Notes: a model not told the origin generated them from the sequence alone. A DNA stretch of 17,307 nt from Actinomycetota bacterium (GCA_009704705.1 WLDR01000015.1:1-17307); one strand, 5' to 3'; positions 8,439-17,100 are shown, counted from the first letter of the stretch. Made by a program: numbers and translations.

Positions 8439-9299
8439 TTAGCGCAGCGCCTCTGCGACGAGTCCGGCTCGACGAATGATGGTCTCGTTGATGCCGTCTG
8501 GACCAGCTTCGAGAATGCTCCGGGTTTCCGTGACAATCAGGCGTTGCGCCAGGGGACCGAAAAGGCGGCGCGCGTCTTTGGGATCTGCTCCTTGAAATCC
8601 GAAACCGGGAGCAAGAATGGGCATGCCGGCAAACTCGTCGGCATCGACAGCAAAGTCTCTAAGGTCGACCGTGGCCCCAATGACAACGCCCCCGACGATT
8701 TTGCCCGATGCTTGATTGAACGCAACAACTCCACGCATGACTGAGCGAGCCAGCGTTGAGCCTGTGTTGTCTCCATGCTCGATAATCGCCGATTGAACCT
8801 CGCGAGCTTCAGGATTCGATGTCGCCGCCAGCACGAAAACACCCTTGGATTGAGCTTCCGCAATGCGCAACGTGTCTTCAAGCGAGCCGAGCCCCAGGTA
8901 AGGAGACGCTGTCATGGCGTCAGATTCGAGAGGCGAACCGGAGCTCAGCCAAGTTTGCGCGTAAGCCTGCATCGTGCTGCCAATGTCTCCTCGCTTTGCG
9001 TCAGCGATAACCAGGATGTTGGACTCGCGCGCACGGTGGATCAACCGTTCGAGAGCCGCGTACCCGGCAGAACCCCACCTCTCGAAAAACGCCACTTGAG
9101 GCTTGATCAATCCAACCTTGCCTACGCAAGCGTCGAGAACTCGGAGTGAAAACTCGGAAAGCGTCCGCGACGAGTCGTCATAACCCCATCGATCAAAAAG
9201 ATAGGGGTGCGGGTCAATGCCGACGCACAGGTGTCCGAACCGATCAAATACCGTGTCGAGTTGGTTTCCGAAATCCTCCGGACTCGAGTGCGTGCTCAC
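8439..9299 (-). CDS. pyrF: Orotidine 5'-phosphate decarboxylase, mycobacterial (type 2) form
   Basis: It decarboxylates OMP to UMP, the last step of the pathway. It has 286 residues, longer than the ~230-residue E. coli/Bacillus enzyme but normal for the actinobacterial/myxobacterial subfamily. The catalytic Asp-Lys-Asp array lies in DAKRGDIGST (100-109, Lys102). LCVGIDPHP (24-32) and IKPQVAFFE (65-73) hold the N-terminal active-site Asp and Lys, and ILAPGFGFQGADP (close to the C-terminal third) is the phosphate-binding loop. The GTG start at 9299 overlaps the carB stop as GTGA, with GAGGCGG upstream. Its TAA abuts the ATG of gmk with no spacer. The pathway's pyrD and pyrE are not in the window. 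Confidence 0.96.
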   Translation of the reverse strand: MSTHSSPEDFGNQLDTVFDRFGHLCVGIDPHPYLFDRWGYDDSSRTLSEFSLRVLDACVGKVGLIKPQVAFFERWGSAGYAALERLIHRARESNILVIADAKRGDIGSTMQAYAQTWLSSGSPLESDAMTASPYLGLGSLEDTLRIAEAQSKGVFVLAATSNPEAREVQSAIIEHGDNTGSTLARSVMRGVVAFNQASGKIVGGVVIGATVDLRDFAVDADEFAGMPILAPGFGFQGADPKDARRLFGPLAQRLIVTETRSILEAGPDGINETIIRRAGLVAEALR

Positions 9300-12200
9300 T
9301 TTCGGCCCGCCTCACGTGCAAGTTGATAATCCTGCAAACTCGTCACGTCAAAGCCGTCTCGAGTCACATCGAGACTCGCAACGGCGGCGCCGACTTGAGC
9401 CATCGACGTAAAGAGAGGTTTGTCAGCCGCCACTGCGGCCGCGCGAATCTCGTAGCCGTCCGCCCGAGCAGATCGTCCGCCTGGTGTATTGATCACGATG
9501 TCTACTTCACCTGCATTGATCAGATCCACAATCGTGTTGCCACGCTGCTCACTGACCTTGTTCACCACACGCGCTTCAATTCCGTTGCGCGCGAGCACCT
9601 CCGCGGTACCCGAGGTCGCCACAATCGAGAATCCCAGCTGCTGAAGACGCAGGATCGGCAGGATGATTCCTCGCTTGTCACCATCAGCCACTGAGACGAA
9701 AACCGATCCACTGTTGGGCAAACCTCCGTAGGCAGCAAGTTGCGCCTTTGCGAAGGCGCGCGGGAAATCCTTGTCGATTCCCATCACTTCGCCGGTGGAC
9801 CGCATCTCAGGCCCGAGGATTGAATCAACCACCTGGCCGTCTTTGGTGCGGAAGCGCTTGAACGGCAAGACAGCTTCCTTGACAGAAATCGGTGCACCGG
9901 GAGCGACGTGAGAGCCGTCTCGAGCGGGCAAAAGCCCCTCGGCCACGAGGTCGTCAATCTCCGCTCCGACCATGAGTCGAGACGCAGCCTTTGCCAAGGG
10001 AATCCCCAGCGCCTTCGACACGAAAGGAACTGTTCGGCTGGCCCGCGGGTTCGCCTCCAGCACGTAGAGAACCCCAGCCGCGATGGCAAACTGAACGTTC
10101 AGCAGACCCCGCACACCGATACCCTGCGCGATAGCGAGTGTGGCCTCTACAACTCGATCAATTTCGTCCCTGCCCAGCGTGACGGGAGGCAGCGTACACG
10201 CGGAGTCACCCGAGTGAATGCCCGCCTCTTCGATGTGCTCCATGACTCCCCCGACGTACAACCTCTTGCCGTCGTACAGCGCATCGACGTCAATCTCGAT
10301 TGCGTCGTCGAGGAATCGATCGACCAGAAGCGGTGCCTCGGGACCAACAATTGCCTGACCGCCGATGCGGTTGAAGTAGTCACGAATACCCGGTGAGTCA
10401 AAAACGATCTCCATCCCTCGTCCACCGAGAACGTAGCTCGGGCGAACAAGAACGGGGTATCCGATGTCTTCGGCTACCTCGACAGCTCCATCAACGTCTG
10501 TCGCGATGCCATTACGCGGTGCCAGAAGGTTCGCCTGGACCAGAATCTTCGAGAACGCACCGCGCTCTTCGGCAAGGTCAATGGCGTCTGGGGAGGTTCC
10601 CAAAATGGGAATCCCCGCGGCCTCGAGACCCTTTGCCAAACCGAGAGCGGTCTGTCCGCCGAGTTGCACAACCACGCCGACGAGCTCACCGCTCGACGAC
10701 TCGGCGTGAATAACCTCGAGAACGTCCTCTAGCGTCAACGGTTCGAAATAGAGCCGGTCACTCGTGTCGTAATCGGTCGAGACGGTCTCTGGATTGCAGT
10801 TGATCATGATGGTTTCGAACCCCGCGTCGGAGAGCTCAAAGGCGGCATGCACGCACGAGTAGTCGAACTCAACGCCCTGACCGATTCGGTTTGGCCCGGA
10901 GCCGATAATCACAACCTTGCGACGATTGCTCGGAACGACCTCGGTCTCTTGGTCATAGCTCGAGTAGTGATACGGCGTGAGCGCCGGGAACTCGCCCGCA
11001 CACGTGTCGACCGTCTTGAAAACGGGGCGGATGTTGCGTGCGTGACGGTGGGCGCGAACCTCCGGTTCGGACATCCCCCGCAACTGAGCAATCTGAACGT
11101 CGGAGAATCCGTAATCCTTGGCCAGGAGGAGGGTCGCATCGTCGAGCTCCGAAGCTTGAATCACCGTGTCGGCAATCTCGTTGATCAGAACAATTTGATC
11201 AATGAACCAGGGGTCAATCGCCGTGGCCTCAAAGACGTCTTCGACACTTGCGCCAAACCGAAGCGCCTGTTGCACGGTCACGATGCGGCCGTCCGTGGGA
11301 GTCGTTGAATCGTGGAGCAATTCACTCACCGTGCGCTCCTCAGCACCCCAATGGAATGAGCTGCCTCGTTTCTCGAGCGACCGCAACGCTTTCTGCAGAG
11401 CCTGTGCGTAGTTGCGCCCGATTGCCATGGCTTCGCCAACGGACTTCATGGTCGTGGTCAGAGTTGCGTCCGCCGCGGGAAACTTTTCGAACGCAAAACG
11501 CGGCACCTTCACAACGATGTAATCGAGGGTGGGTTCGAAGCTCGCTGGCGTTACTTTCGTGATGTCGTTAGGAATCTCGTCAAGCCGATACCCGATTGCC
11601 AACTTTGCGGCAATCTTGGCGATGGGAAAGCCAGTCGCCTTTGAAGCGAGAGCCGAAGATCGCGAAACTCGCGGATTCATCTCGATCACGATGACTCGTC
11701 CGTTGGCCGGATCGATGGCGAACTGAATGTTGCAGCCCCCCGTGTCAACGCCAACCAAGCGAATGATTTCAATGCCAATATCGCGCAGATTCTGATACTC
11801 GCGGTCGGTCAGCGTCAGTGCGGGGGCAACGGTAATGCTGTCGCCCGTGTGCACGCCAACCGGGTCAACGTTCTCGATCGAACACACGACGACCGTGTTG
11901 TCCGCAGTGTCGCGCATGAGCTCCAGCTCGTACTCTTTCCAACCCATGATGCTCTCTTCAAGAAGCACTTCGGTGGTCGGACTCGACTGAAGACCATCAC
12001 TCACGATGCGAACAAGCTCGTCACGCGTATATGCAAACCCCGAGCCAAGGCCACCCATTGTGAATGAGGGGCGCACGACGAGTGGATACCCGAGGTCTTC
12101 TGCGAACTCGATGGCCTCTTCGACGGTGTGCGCAATGTGCGACCGGGCTACGTCGGCGCCAGCTTCAAGCACCAAATTCTTGAACAACTGACGGTCCTCG

Positions 12201-12577
12201 CCCTTGCGAATTGCATCCACCTTGGCGCCAATGAGTTCGACGTTGTACTTCTCGAGAATGCCAGCTTCGTGCAGAGCGATGGCCGCGTTGAGTGCCGTCT
12301 GCCCACCGAGCGTCGGGAGAATCGCATCCGGCTTCTCTTTGATGATGATCGACTCGATGATTTCTGGAGTGATGGGTTCAATGTATGTGGCGTCGGCAAA
12401 GTCAGGGTCCGTCATGATGGTTGCCGGATTCGAATTGACCAGGATGACGCGAATTCCTTCTTCGCGAAGAACCCGACAGGCTTGAGTGCCGGAGTAGTCG
12501 AACTCGCACGCTTGACCAATCACGATTGGGCCAGAGCCAATCACCAGAACCGAATTGATGTCTGGACGTCGAGGCAT
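9296..12577 (-). CDS. carB: Carbamoyl-phosphate synthase large subunit
   Basis: It makes carbamoyl phosphate from bicarbonate, ammonia and two ATP. The 1093-residue length is normal. Two homologous halves are visible: the carboxyphosphate half opens with GSGPIVIGQACEFDYSG (14-30) and contains NPRVSRSSALASKATG (301-316); the carbamate half opens with GSGPNRIGQGVEFDYSC (559-575) and contains NPRASRTVPFVSKA (843-856). Between them is the oligomerisation region (about 400-550). The C-terminal MGS-like allosteric domain (about 955-1070) includes VATSGTAEVL and INTPGG, where nucleotides such as UMP bind in E. coli CarB. The ATG start shares a base with the carA stop, with AAAGGT upstream. It ends in a GTGA overlap with pyrF. 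It is complete, with no frameshift. Confidence 0.98.
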   Translation of the reverse strand: MPRRPDINSVLVIGSGPIVIGQACEFDYSGTQACRVLREEGIRVILVNSNPATIMTDPDFADATYIEPITPEIIESIIIKEKPDAILPTLGGQTALNAAIALHEAGILEKYNVELIGAKVDAIRKGEDRQLFKNLVLEAGADVARSHIAHTVEEAIEFAEDLGYPLVVRPSFTMGGLGSGFAYTRDELVRIVSDGLQSSPTTEVLLEESIMGWKEYELELMRDTADNTVVVCSIENVDPVGVHTGDSITVAPALTLTDREYQNLRDIGIEIIRLVGVDTGGCNIQFAIDPANGRVIVIEMNPRVSRSSALASKATGFPIAKIAAKLAIGYRLDEIPNDITKVTPASFEPTLDYIVVKVPRFAFEKFPAADATLTTTMKSVGEAMAIGRNYAQALQKALRSLEKRGSSFHWGAEERTVSELLHDSTTPTDGRIVTVQQALRFGASVEDVFEATAIDPWFIDQIVLINEIADTVIQASELDDATLLLAKDYGFSDVQIAQLRGMSEPEVRAHRHARNIRPVFKTVDTCAGEFPALTPYHYSSYDQETEVVPSNRRKVVIIGSGPNRIGQGVEFDYSCVHAAFELSDAGFETIMINCNPETVSTDYDTSDRLYFEPLTLEDVLEVIHAESSSGELVGVVVQLGGQTALGLAKGLEAAGIPILGTSPDAIDLAEERGAFSKILVQANLLAPRNGIATDVDGAVEVAEDIGYPVLVRPSYVLGGRGMEIVFDSPGIRDYFNRIGGQAIVGPEAPLLVDRFLDDAIEIDVDALYDGKRLYVGGVMEHIEEAGIHSGDSACTLPPVTLGRDEIDRVVEATLAIAQGIGVRGLLNVQFAIAAGVLYVLEANPRASRTVPFVSKALGIPLAKAASRLMVGAEIDDLVAEGLLPARDGSHVAPGAPISVKEAVLPFKRFRTKDGQVVDSILGPEMRSTGEVMGIDKDFPRAFAKAQLAAYGGLPNSGSVFVSVADGDKRGIILPILRLQQLGFSIVATSGTAEVLARNGIEARVVNKVSEQRGNTIVDLINAGEVDIVINTPGGRSARADGYEIRAAAVAADKPLFTSMAQVGAAVASLDVTRDGFDVTSLQDYQLAREAGRK

Positions 12578-13728
12578 TAGCTGCGACCTTTCTGGGTGCG
12601 CGAGGCCACGACCATGTCGCGGAATCGATCAAACAAGTACTTGGAATCGTGTGGTCCGGCCGCTGCTTCGGGGTGGTACTGCACCGAGAAGGCATCCATG
12701 TCGAGGCATCGGAGTCCCTCGACGACGTTGTCATTGAGGCTGAAGTGACTTACCTCGACGCGACCAAAACCAGCCGGCGATTCGATGACACCCTCGATGG
12801 GGGCATCCACTGCAAAGCCATGATTCTGGCTCGTAATCTCTACCCGGCCCGTGGCCTTGTCGAGAACTGGCTGATTGATGCCCCGGTGGCCGAACGGCAA
12901 CTTGTAGGTCGAGAAGCCGAGCGCCCGACCGAGTAGCTGGTTCCCGAAGCAGATGCCAAAGAACGGGATGCCCTCACGCAGAGCGGACTGAAGCAACTCA
13001 ACGTGGCGGTCCGACGCGCTGGGGTCCCCCGGGCCATTGCTGTAGAACAAGGCATCCGGTTGAAGGGCGAGAATTTGCTCAATGGTGACGGTTTGAGGGA
13101 GCACGTGTGCGTCAAATCCGCGCTCGGCAATGTAGTTGACCGTCGACGTCTTCACACCGAGATCCAGAATGGCAACACTTCCGAGCCGATCGCCGACCGC
13201 AGGAACCAGATACGCATCCGGCGTGGAAACCTGATCAGACAGATTCTGCCCGGACATACTCGGAGCCGCTCGAACTGCTGCCAATTGGTCGTCGGCGACG
13301 AGATCTGCGTCACTCCCGGAGAAAATGCCGGCACGCATGGCGCCCTTGTCGCGAATGTGACGGGTAACAGCGCGGGTGTCGATTCCGGCGAGACCGACGA
13401 TTCCGTTGCTCACCAAATCTGAGTCAAGTGAACGCTGTGAACGAAAATTGGAGACAACGCGCGAGGGCTCACGAACGATGAAGCCACTCACCCAGATTCG
13501 GCGAGATTCCATGTCGTCATCGTTCATTCCGGTGTTGCCGATGTGGGGAGCCGTCATCAGAACAATCTGTCCGGCATACGACGGGTCCGTCAGGGTTTCC
13601 TGATAGCCACTCATTCCGGTGGCAAAAACAATCTCCCCAATGGTGCGACCATGAGCGCCGAAAGCGCGGCCGCGAAAGCGTGTGCCGTCCTCGAGTACCA
13701 GTACTGCGGATTCCATCGTCATCGTCAC
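12577..13728 (-). CDS. carA: Carbamoyl-phosphate synthase small (glutaminase) subunit
   Basis: It releases ammonia from glutamine for CarB, supplying carbamoyl phosphate for pyrimidines and arginine. It has 383 residues, the usual length. The N-terminal CPSase small-chain domain (about 6-140) includes the FATGMSGYQETLTDPSYAGQ segment (35-54). The C-terminal class I amidotransferase domain carries nucleophile Cys260 in FFGICFGNQLLG and the His352/Glu354 pair in QYHPEAAAGPHD, so the full triad is present. SQNHGFAVD (300-308) is also typical. The start chosen is GTG at 13728, which overlaps the previous stop as GTGA; in-frame ATGs at codons 3 and 5 are alternatives. Its TAA overlaps the carB ATG by one base (TAATG), so the two subunits are likely made in step. 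Confidence 0.97.
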   Translation of the reverse strand: MTMTMESAVLVLEDGTRFRGRAFGAHGRTIGEIVFATGMSGYQETLTDPSYAGQIVLMTAPHIGNTGMNDDDMESRRIWVSGFIVREPSRVVSNFRSQRSLDSDLVSNGIVGLAGIDTRAVTRHIRDKGAMRAGIFSGSDADLVADDQLAAVRAAPSMSGQNLSDQVSTPDAYLVPAVGDRLGSVAILDLGVKTSTVNYIAERGFDAHVLPQTVTIEQILALQPDALFYSNGPGDPSASDRHVELLQSALREGIPFFGICFGNQLLGRALGFSTYKLPFGHRGINQPVLDKATGRVEITSQNHGFAVDAPIEGVIESPAGFGRVEVSHFSLNDNVVEGLRCLDMDAFSVQYHPEAAAGPHDSKYLFDRFRDMVVASRTQKGRS

Positions 13729-14255
13729 TGTGCAGACTCTTTCGTGTTTGTAGATCGGGAAGTGGTGCTGGGTTCGAGCAGTTCGCGGACCGCATCTTCG
13801 AAAACGGTGCGATCAATTCGGCGAGGAATCCGGAAGAAGCTCGTGATCTCGTCTCCGCTGTCTGCCTGCCAATCAATGGCTGTGAGCGAGCCAACTCCGA
13901 CAGAGCGGTCAATCGTGGCGTTCGCCGAGCGCACACCGCGAAGTCGAGCGTGCTCAATGAGTGTCGCGTGTTCACCCGCAGGTTCAATAAGAACCCCGTT
14001 AGTTTCGATGCTCACGGTTGCCTTCGCTCGAAACGCTAAGCCAGGTATCGCAAGTCTTTCGAGTGGTTGCTCTCGCGGCGTTGTCGCAACGTAAAGGCAC
14101 TCAACCGACAGAACCCGAGCCCCTCGGGCCTTATCGGGAAACATCATGACAAGCGCAAGGTCACGTCGTCGTCGTCGTCGCCACGACAGCGCCATGAGTG
14201 TTAGAGCAGTCGAGATGAGCGCGATGACAATCGCTGCGCCGAAAACCTTATCCAT
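13725..14255 (-). CDS. Single-pass membrane protein of unknown function in the pyr operon (Rv1382 position)
   Basis: The protein has 176 residues. One hydrophobic N-terminal segment (about 4-24, VFGAAIVIALISTALTLMAL) is followed by an arginine run (26-31), predicting an anchor with the remaining ~145 residues in the cytoplasm. The soluble part is rich in beta-like stretches (VLSVECLYVATT, ATVSIETNGVLIEP, EITSFFRIPR), which suits a small PH-like domain, but I see no catalytic motif. The start at 14255 is chosen because GGAGGT lies 6 nt upstream; the reading frame stays open further upstream, but only within pyrC. It overlaps carA by 4 nt (GTGA). M. tuberculosis has a putative membrane/export protein, Rv1382, in exactly this place between pyrC and carA. 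The conserved position suggests a link to the pathway, but the function is unknown. Confidence 0.88.
   Translation of the reverse strand: MDKVFGAAIVIALISTALTLMALSWRRRRRRDLALVMMFPDKARGARVLSVECLYVATTPREQPLERLAIPGLAFRAKATVSIETNGVLIEPAGEHATLIEHARLRGVRSANATIDRSVGVGSLTAIDWQADSGDEITSFFRIPRRIDRTVFEDAVRELLEPSTTSRSTNTKESAQ
14163..14180 (-). repeat. In-frame CGA codon run encoding Arg6
   Basis: On the minus strand five CGA codons (14180-14166) are followed by CGT, encoding six arginines just after the membrane segment of the 176-residue protein. On the plus strand this reads as a (GTC/TCG)n microsatellite-like tract. It provides a strong positive-inside signal. CGA is normally a poorly used Arg codon in actinobacteria, so the run may slow translation or slip in length; that part is inference. 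Confidence 0.7.
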
Positions 14256-15612
14256 CAGTGACCTCCGTGCCCGCGCCCGTGTGGGAATTGTCATAATCCC
14301 GAGTCGCCCTCGAAACAACATCCGCCGAGACGATGACTCCATCGCGCTGAGTGAAGTATCCATGCCGCACGGTATGCACCACCCGCCCGGGCAACTCCAT
14401 GCCGAGGTAGGGCGAATTGATCGATTTTCCGGCGAGATCGTCTGTCGTGAGAGTAGACCGCGACGTTGCGTCGATGAAAACCAAGTCCGCGATTCGCCCC
14501 TCTGCGAGAACGCCGGCTGCATCATCCACGCCACCGATGACGGCCGGCTGGTGACTCATCACGCGCGCAATACCGACCCAATCCAGGAGCCCGGTCTCTA
14601 CCATCGCAAGCTGAACAATAGACAGCGCGGTTTCTAGACCGACCATGCCGAACGCGGCATCGTTCCACTCGCACTCTTTGTGTTCGCTTGGATGCGGTGC
14701 GTGATCCGTGGCGACGATGTCGATGGTTCCATCCGCAAGCGCCTGGCGGAGCGCCATGACGTCTGCATTGGTGCGGAGCGGCGGGTTTACCTTGAACCGC
14801 GCGTCGTATTCACTTGCCGTTTCATCGGTCAGTAGCAGGTGATGCGGCGTCACTTCTGCCGTCACCTTGATTCCCTTAGCTTTGGCGGATCGAACGATTT
14901 CGACGGAACCGGCGGTCGAGAGGTGACAGACGTGCAGACGACTATTTGTGTACTCAGCGAGCAACACATCGCGCGCGATGATTGCTTCTTCAGCCACCGC
15001 AGGCCATCCTGTCAACCCCAGTCGAGCAGAGACAGCACCCTCGTTCATCTGTGAACCGCTGGTCAGGCGTGGTTCTTGCGCGTGCTGCGCCACAACACCT
15101 CCGAATGTGGAGACGTACTCGAGTGCTCTGCGCATGAGCAAGGGGTCATGCACGCACTTGCCGTCATCGCTGAATACTCGAACACGGGCACGCGACGTTG
15201 CCATACTTCCGAGGTCGGCTAGTTCAGCCCCGCCGAGGCCGACCGTGACGGCCCCAATCGGCTGAACTGTGGCGTATCCGGAATCAATGCCGCGCCCGAG
15301 AACCTGCTCGACGACGCCGGCGTTGTCAGCCACCGGACTCGTGTTGGCCATGGCAAACACAGTCGTGAAGCCGCCAGCAGCCGCCGCCTGAGTTCCGGTC
15401 AACACTGTTTCGCTTGCCTCGAAACCAGGTTCACGCAAGTGCGTGTGCAGATCGACGAGTCCGGGAAGCACACGAAGGCCCCCGACGTCGATGACCTCGC
15501 ATCCGTCTGCCTTCAGATCAGAACCGATGCGCTCTACGAACCCATCTCTGACCAGGATGTCTGACAAAGTCCCATCGGGAAGGGTCGCGCCCGCAAACAA
15601 TAGACCAGACAC
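14248..15612 (-). CDS. pyrC: Dihydroorotase (type I, zinc-dependent amidohydrolase)
   Basis: It cyclises carbamoyl-aspartate to dihydroorotate. The 454-residue size and motifs fit the type I (long, Bacillus/Aquifex-like) class. Metal ligands are visible along the TIM barrel: DLHTHLREPG at residues 54-63 (His56, His58), the Asp pair in FSDDGK (149-150), QHAQEP (His177), HVCHLST (His230) and ATDHAPH (Asp303). The C-terminal region GRIADLVFID is the usual beta-sandwich return strand. The start is GTG at 15612, directly after the pyrB TAA with no gap; GAGG about 6 nt upstream supports it. The end overlaps the next gene by 8 nt, and that gene's ribosome binding site GGAGGT is made from the last pyrC codons, so the two are probably coupled. 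Confidence 0.97.
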   Translation of the reverse strand: MSGLLFAGATLPDGTLSDILVRDGFVERIGSDLKADGCEVIDVGGLRVLPGLVDLHTHLREPGFEASETVLTGTQAAAAGGFTTVFAMANTSPVADNAGVVEQVLGRGIDSGYATVQPIGAVTVGLGGAELADLGSMATSRARVRVFSDDGKCVHDPLLMRRALEYVSTFGGVVAQHAQEPRLTSGSQMNEGAVSARLGLTGWPAVAEEAIIARDVLLAEYTNSRLHVCHLSTAGSVEIVRSAKAKGIKVTAEVTPHHLLLTDETASEYDARFKVNPPLRTNADVMALRQALADGTIDIVATDHAPHPSEHKECEWNDAAFGMVGLETALSIVQLAMVETGLLDWVGIARVMSHQPAVIGGVDDAAGVLAEGRIADLVFIDATSRSTLTTDDLAGKSINSPYLGMELPGRVVHTVRHGYFTQRDGVIVSADVVSRATRDYDNSHTGAGTEVTDG

Positions 15613-16557
15613 TTATGCCTCACTTCCAGTCAATACCGAGTAGAGAACCGCCATGCGAACAAAGACACCATTTGCAACCTGTTCAATCACCGTTGATTGC
15701 GGGGAATCGGCTGCCTCGGAGCAAATCTCGAGACCACGATTCATTGGTCCGGGATGCATGACCAAAGTTCGCTCAGACAGGCGTGCGAATCGCTCTGCGG
15801 TGAGTCCCCAGAGCTGTGAAAACTCGCGCTCGGAGGGAAAGAACGCATGGTGCATCCGTTCCTTCTGGATGCGCAACATCATGACGGCGTCCGGATTCGT
15901 TGCGAGCACTGCGTCCAGGTCGCTTTCCATCACGACGGGAAAAGACTCGCGTGCGTGCGGCAGCAGCGTGGGTGGCGCCACCATCGTCACCTCAGCGCCC
16001 AGTGTTGTGAGCAGCCACGCGTTGGAACGAGCGACACGACTGTGAGCAATATCGCCGACGATGGTGACGCGAAGCCCGTCGAGTCCTTTGCCTCGTGAGG
16101 ACGACCCATGGACTCGTTTGCGTATCGTGTACGCGTCCAACAGTGCCTGGGTCGGGTGCTCGTGTGTGCCATCACCGGCATTCACGACGGGCACGTCAAT
16201 CCATCCGCGATTGGCCAGCTGATAGGCGGCACCAGAGGCTCCGTGCCGAATGACTACTGCGTCCACTCCCATCGCCGTCAGAGTTTGTGCTGTGTCCTTG
16301 AGGCTCTCGCCCTTTGAGACGCTCGAACCTTTCGCGGCAAAGTTGATTACATCGGCCGACAAGCGTTTCTCTGCCACCTCAAACGAAATCCTGGTTCGCG
16401 TGGAGTCCTCAAAGAACAGGTTGACGATGGTGAGTCCTCGTAACGCGGGCAGCTTCTTGTGTGCTCGGTCAGCCGTCGTCGCCATGTCCTCGGAGGAGTC
16501 CAATAATCCGATCGCTTCATCTCGAGCAAGGTCGGCAGTGGAGAGAAGGTGTCTCAT
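15613..16557 (-). CDS. pyrB: Aspartate carbamoyltransferase catalytic subunit
   Basis: It joins carbamoyl phosphate to L-aspartate to give N-carbamoyl-aspartate, the committed step of UMP synthesis, in the cytoplasm. The 314-residue length is normal for the catalytic chain. The carbamoyl-phosphate signature FFEDSTRTRISFE lies at residues 48-60, with the STRTR loop at 52-56. The mobile loop SVSKGESLKDT (79-89) carries the active-site Ser and Lys, HPTQALLD is at 134-141, and HPGPMNRG at 268-275 supplies the aspartate-side loop. No regulatory PyrI chain is encoded nearby, as expected for actinobacteria, so control probably comes from PyrR. The ATG start overlaps the pyrR stop (ATGA) and follows GGGGGAG, so the two are probably translationally coupled. 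Its TAA stop directly abuts the GTG of pyrC. Confidence 0.98.
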   Translation of the reverse strand: MRHLLSTADLARDEAIGLLDSSEDMATTADRAHKKLPALRGLTIVNLFFEDSTRTRISFEVAEKRLSADVINFAAKGSSVSKGESLKDTAQTLTAMGVDAVVIRHGASGAAYQLANRGWIDVPVVNAGDGTHEHPTQALLDAYTIRKRVHGSSSRGKGLDGLRVTIVGDIAHSRVARSNAWLLTTLGAEVTMVAPPTLLPHARESFPVVMESDLDAVLATNPDAVMMLRIQKERMHHAFFPSEREFSQLWGLTAERFARLSERTLVMHPGPMNRGLEICSEAADSPQSTVIEQVANGVFVRMAVLYSVLTGSEA

Positions 16558-17093
16558 TCAGACTCCCCCGCAATCTCAATGAGGTCTGTGCCGTCAGTTT
16601 CCACTAGGTGCACGTTGATGCGCTCCGCGTGAGAGGTCGGCAGGTTCTTGCCCACATAGTCCGCTCGGATGGGGAGTTCGCGGTGTCCGCGGTCGACAAG
16701 AACTGCCAGACGAACGGACTTTGGTCGACCCAGGTCCGTGACAGCATCGAGCGCTGCGCGAACCGTGCGTCCGGAGTACAGCACATCGTCTACCAGCACA
16801 ACCGTCGAGCCGTCAATCGCGACCGGAACATCGGTCGCCGAGCTCGCCCGGGTCGGCTGGTCGAGAAGGTCATCCCGATACATGGTGACGTCAAGTGAGC
16901 CGACAGGAACAATCGTTCCCGGCTCGATGCTGGCGATAATGTCGGCAATTCGGTGCGCAAGAAAGACACCGCGAGTGGGAACGCCGAGGATGACGAGATC
17001 GGCAGCGCCACGATTGGCTTCGAGAATCTCGTGAGAGATTCGAGTCAGCGCGCGTTGGATATCAGTCGCCTGCAAGACGGTGCGAGCAGTCAC
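16554..17093 (-). CDS. pyrR: PyrR, uracil-responsive regulator / uracil phosphoribosyltransferase
   Basis: The protein has 179 residues, normal for PyrR. It binds a hairpin in pyr mRNA when loaded with uridine nucleotides and has side activity converting uracil and PRPP to UMP. A type I phosphoribosyltransferase fold is shown by the PRPP-binding motif VVLVDDVLYSGRT at residues 98-110, the N-terminal GVPTRGVFLAHRIA segment (37-50) and the flexible-loop region SLDVTMYRDDL (66-76), all typical of PyrR rather than of Upp. The start is GTG at 17093 with a strong site, GGGGGT, 6 nt upstream; this site lies inside the PyrR-binding hairpin, so autoregulation is likely. It is the first gene of the pyr operon and overlaps pyrB by 4 nt (ATGA). 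The position and the cognate RNA site support the regulator role. Confidence 0.97.
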   Translation of the reverse strand: MTARTVLQATDIQRALTRISHEILEANRGAADLVILGVPTRGVFLAHRIADIIASIEPGTIVPVGSLDVTMYRDDLLDQPTRASSATDVPVAIDGSTVVLVDDVLYSGRTVRAALDAVTDLGRPKSVRLAVLVDRGHRELPIRADYVGKNLPTSHAERINVHLVETDGTDLIEIAGESE

Positions 17094-17100
17094 CTGACCC

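Noticed and set aside
12128..12580. 150-codon plus-strand open frame opposite carB
   Set aside because: It mirrors the reverse frame of a highly conserved ATP-grasp enzyme and has no motif or ribosome binding site of its own.
13543..14094. 183-codon open frame on the plus strand opposite the membrane protein and carA
   Set aside because: It is antisense to well-supported coding sequence, has no recognisable motif, and is expected by chance from codon bias in this composition.
14256..14534. Upstream extension of the membrane-protein frame to 14534
   Set aside because: It overlaps conserved pyrC coding sequence, and the GGAGGT site plus hydrophobic N-terminus fix the start at 14255.
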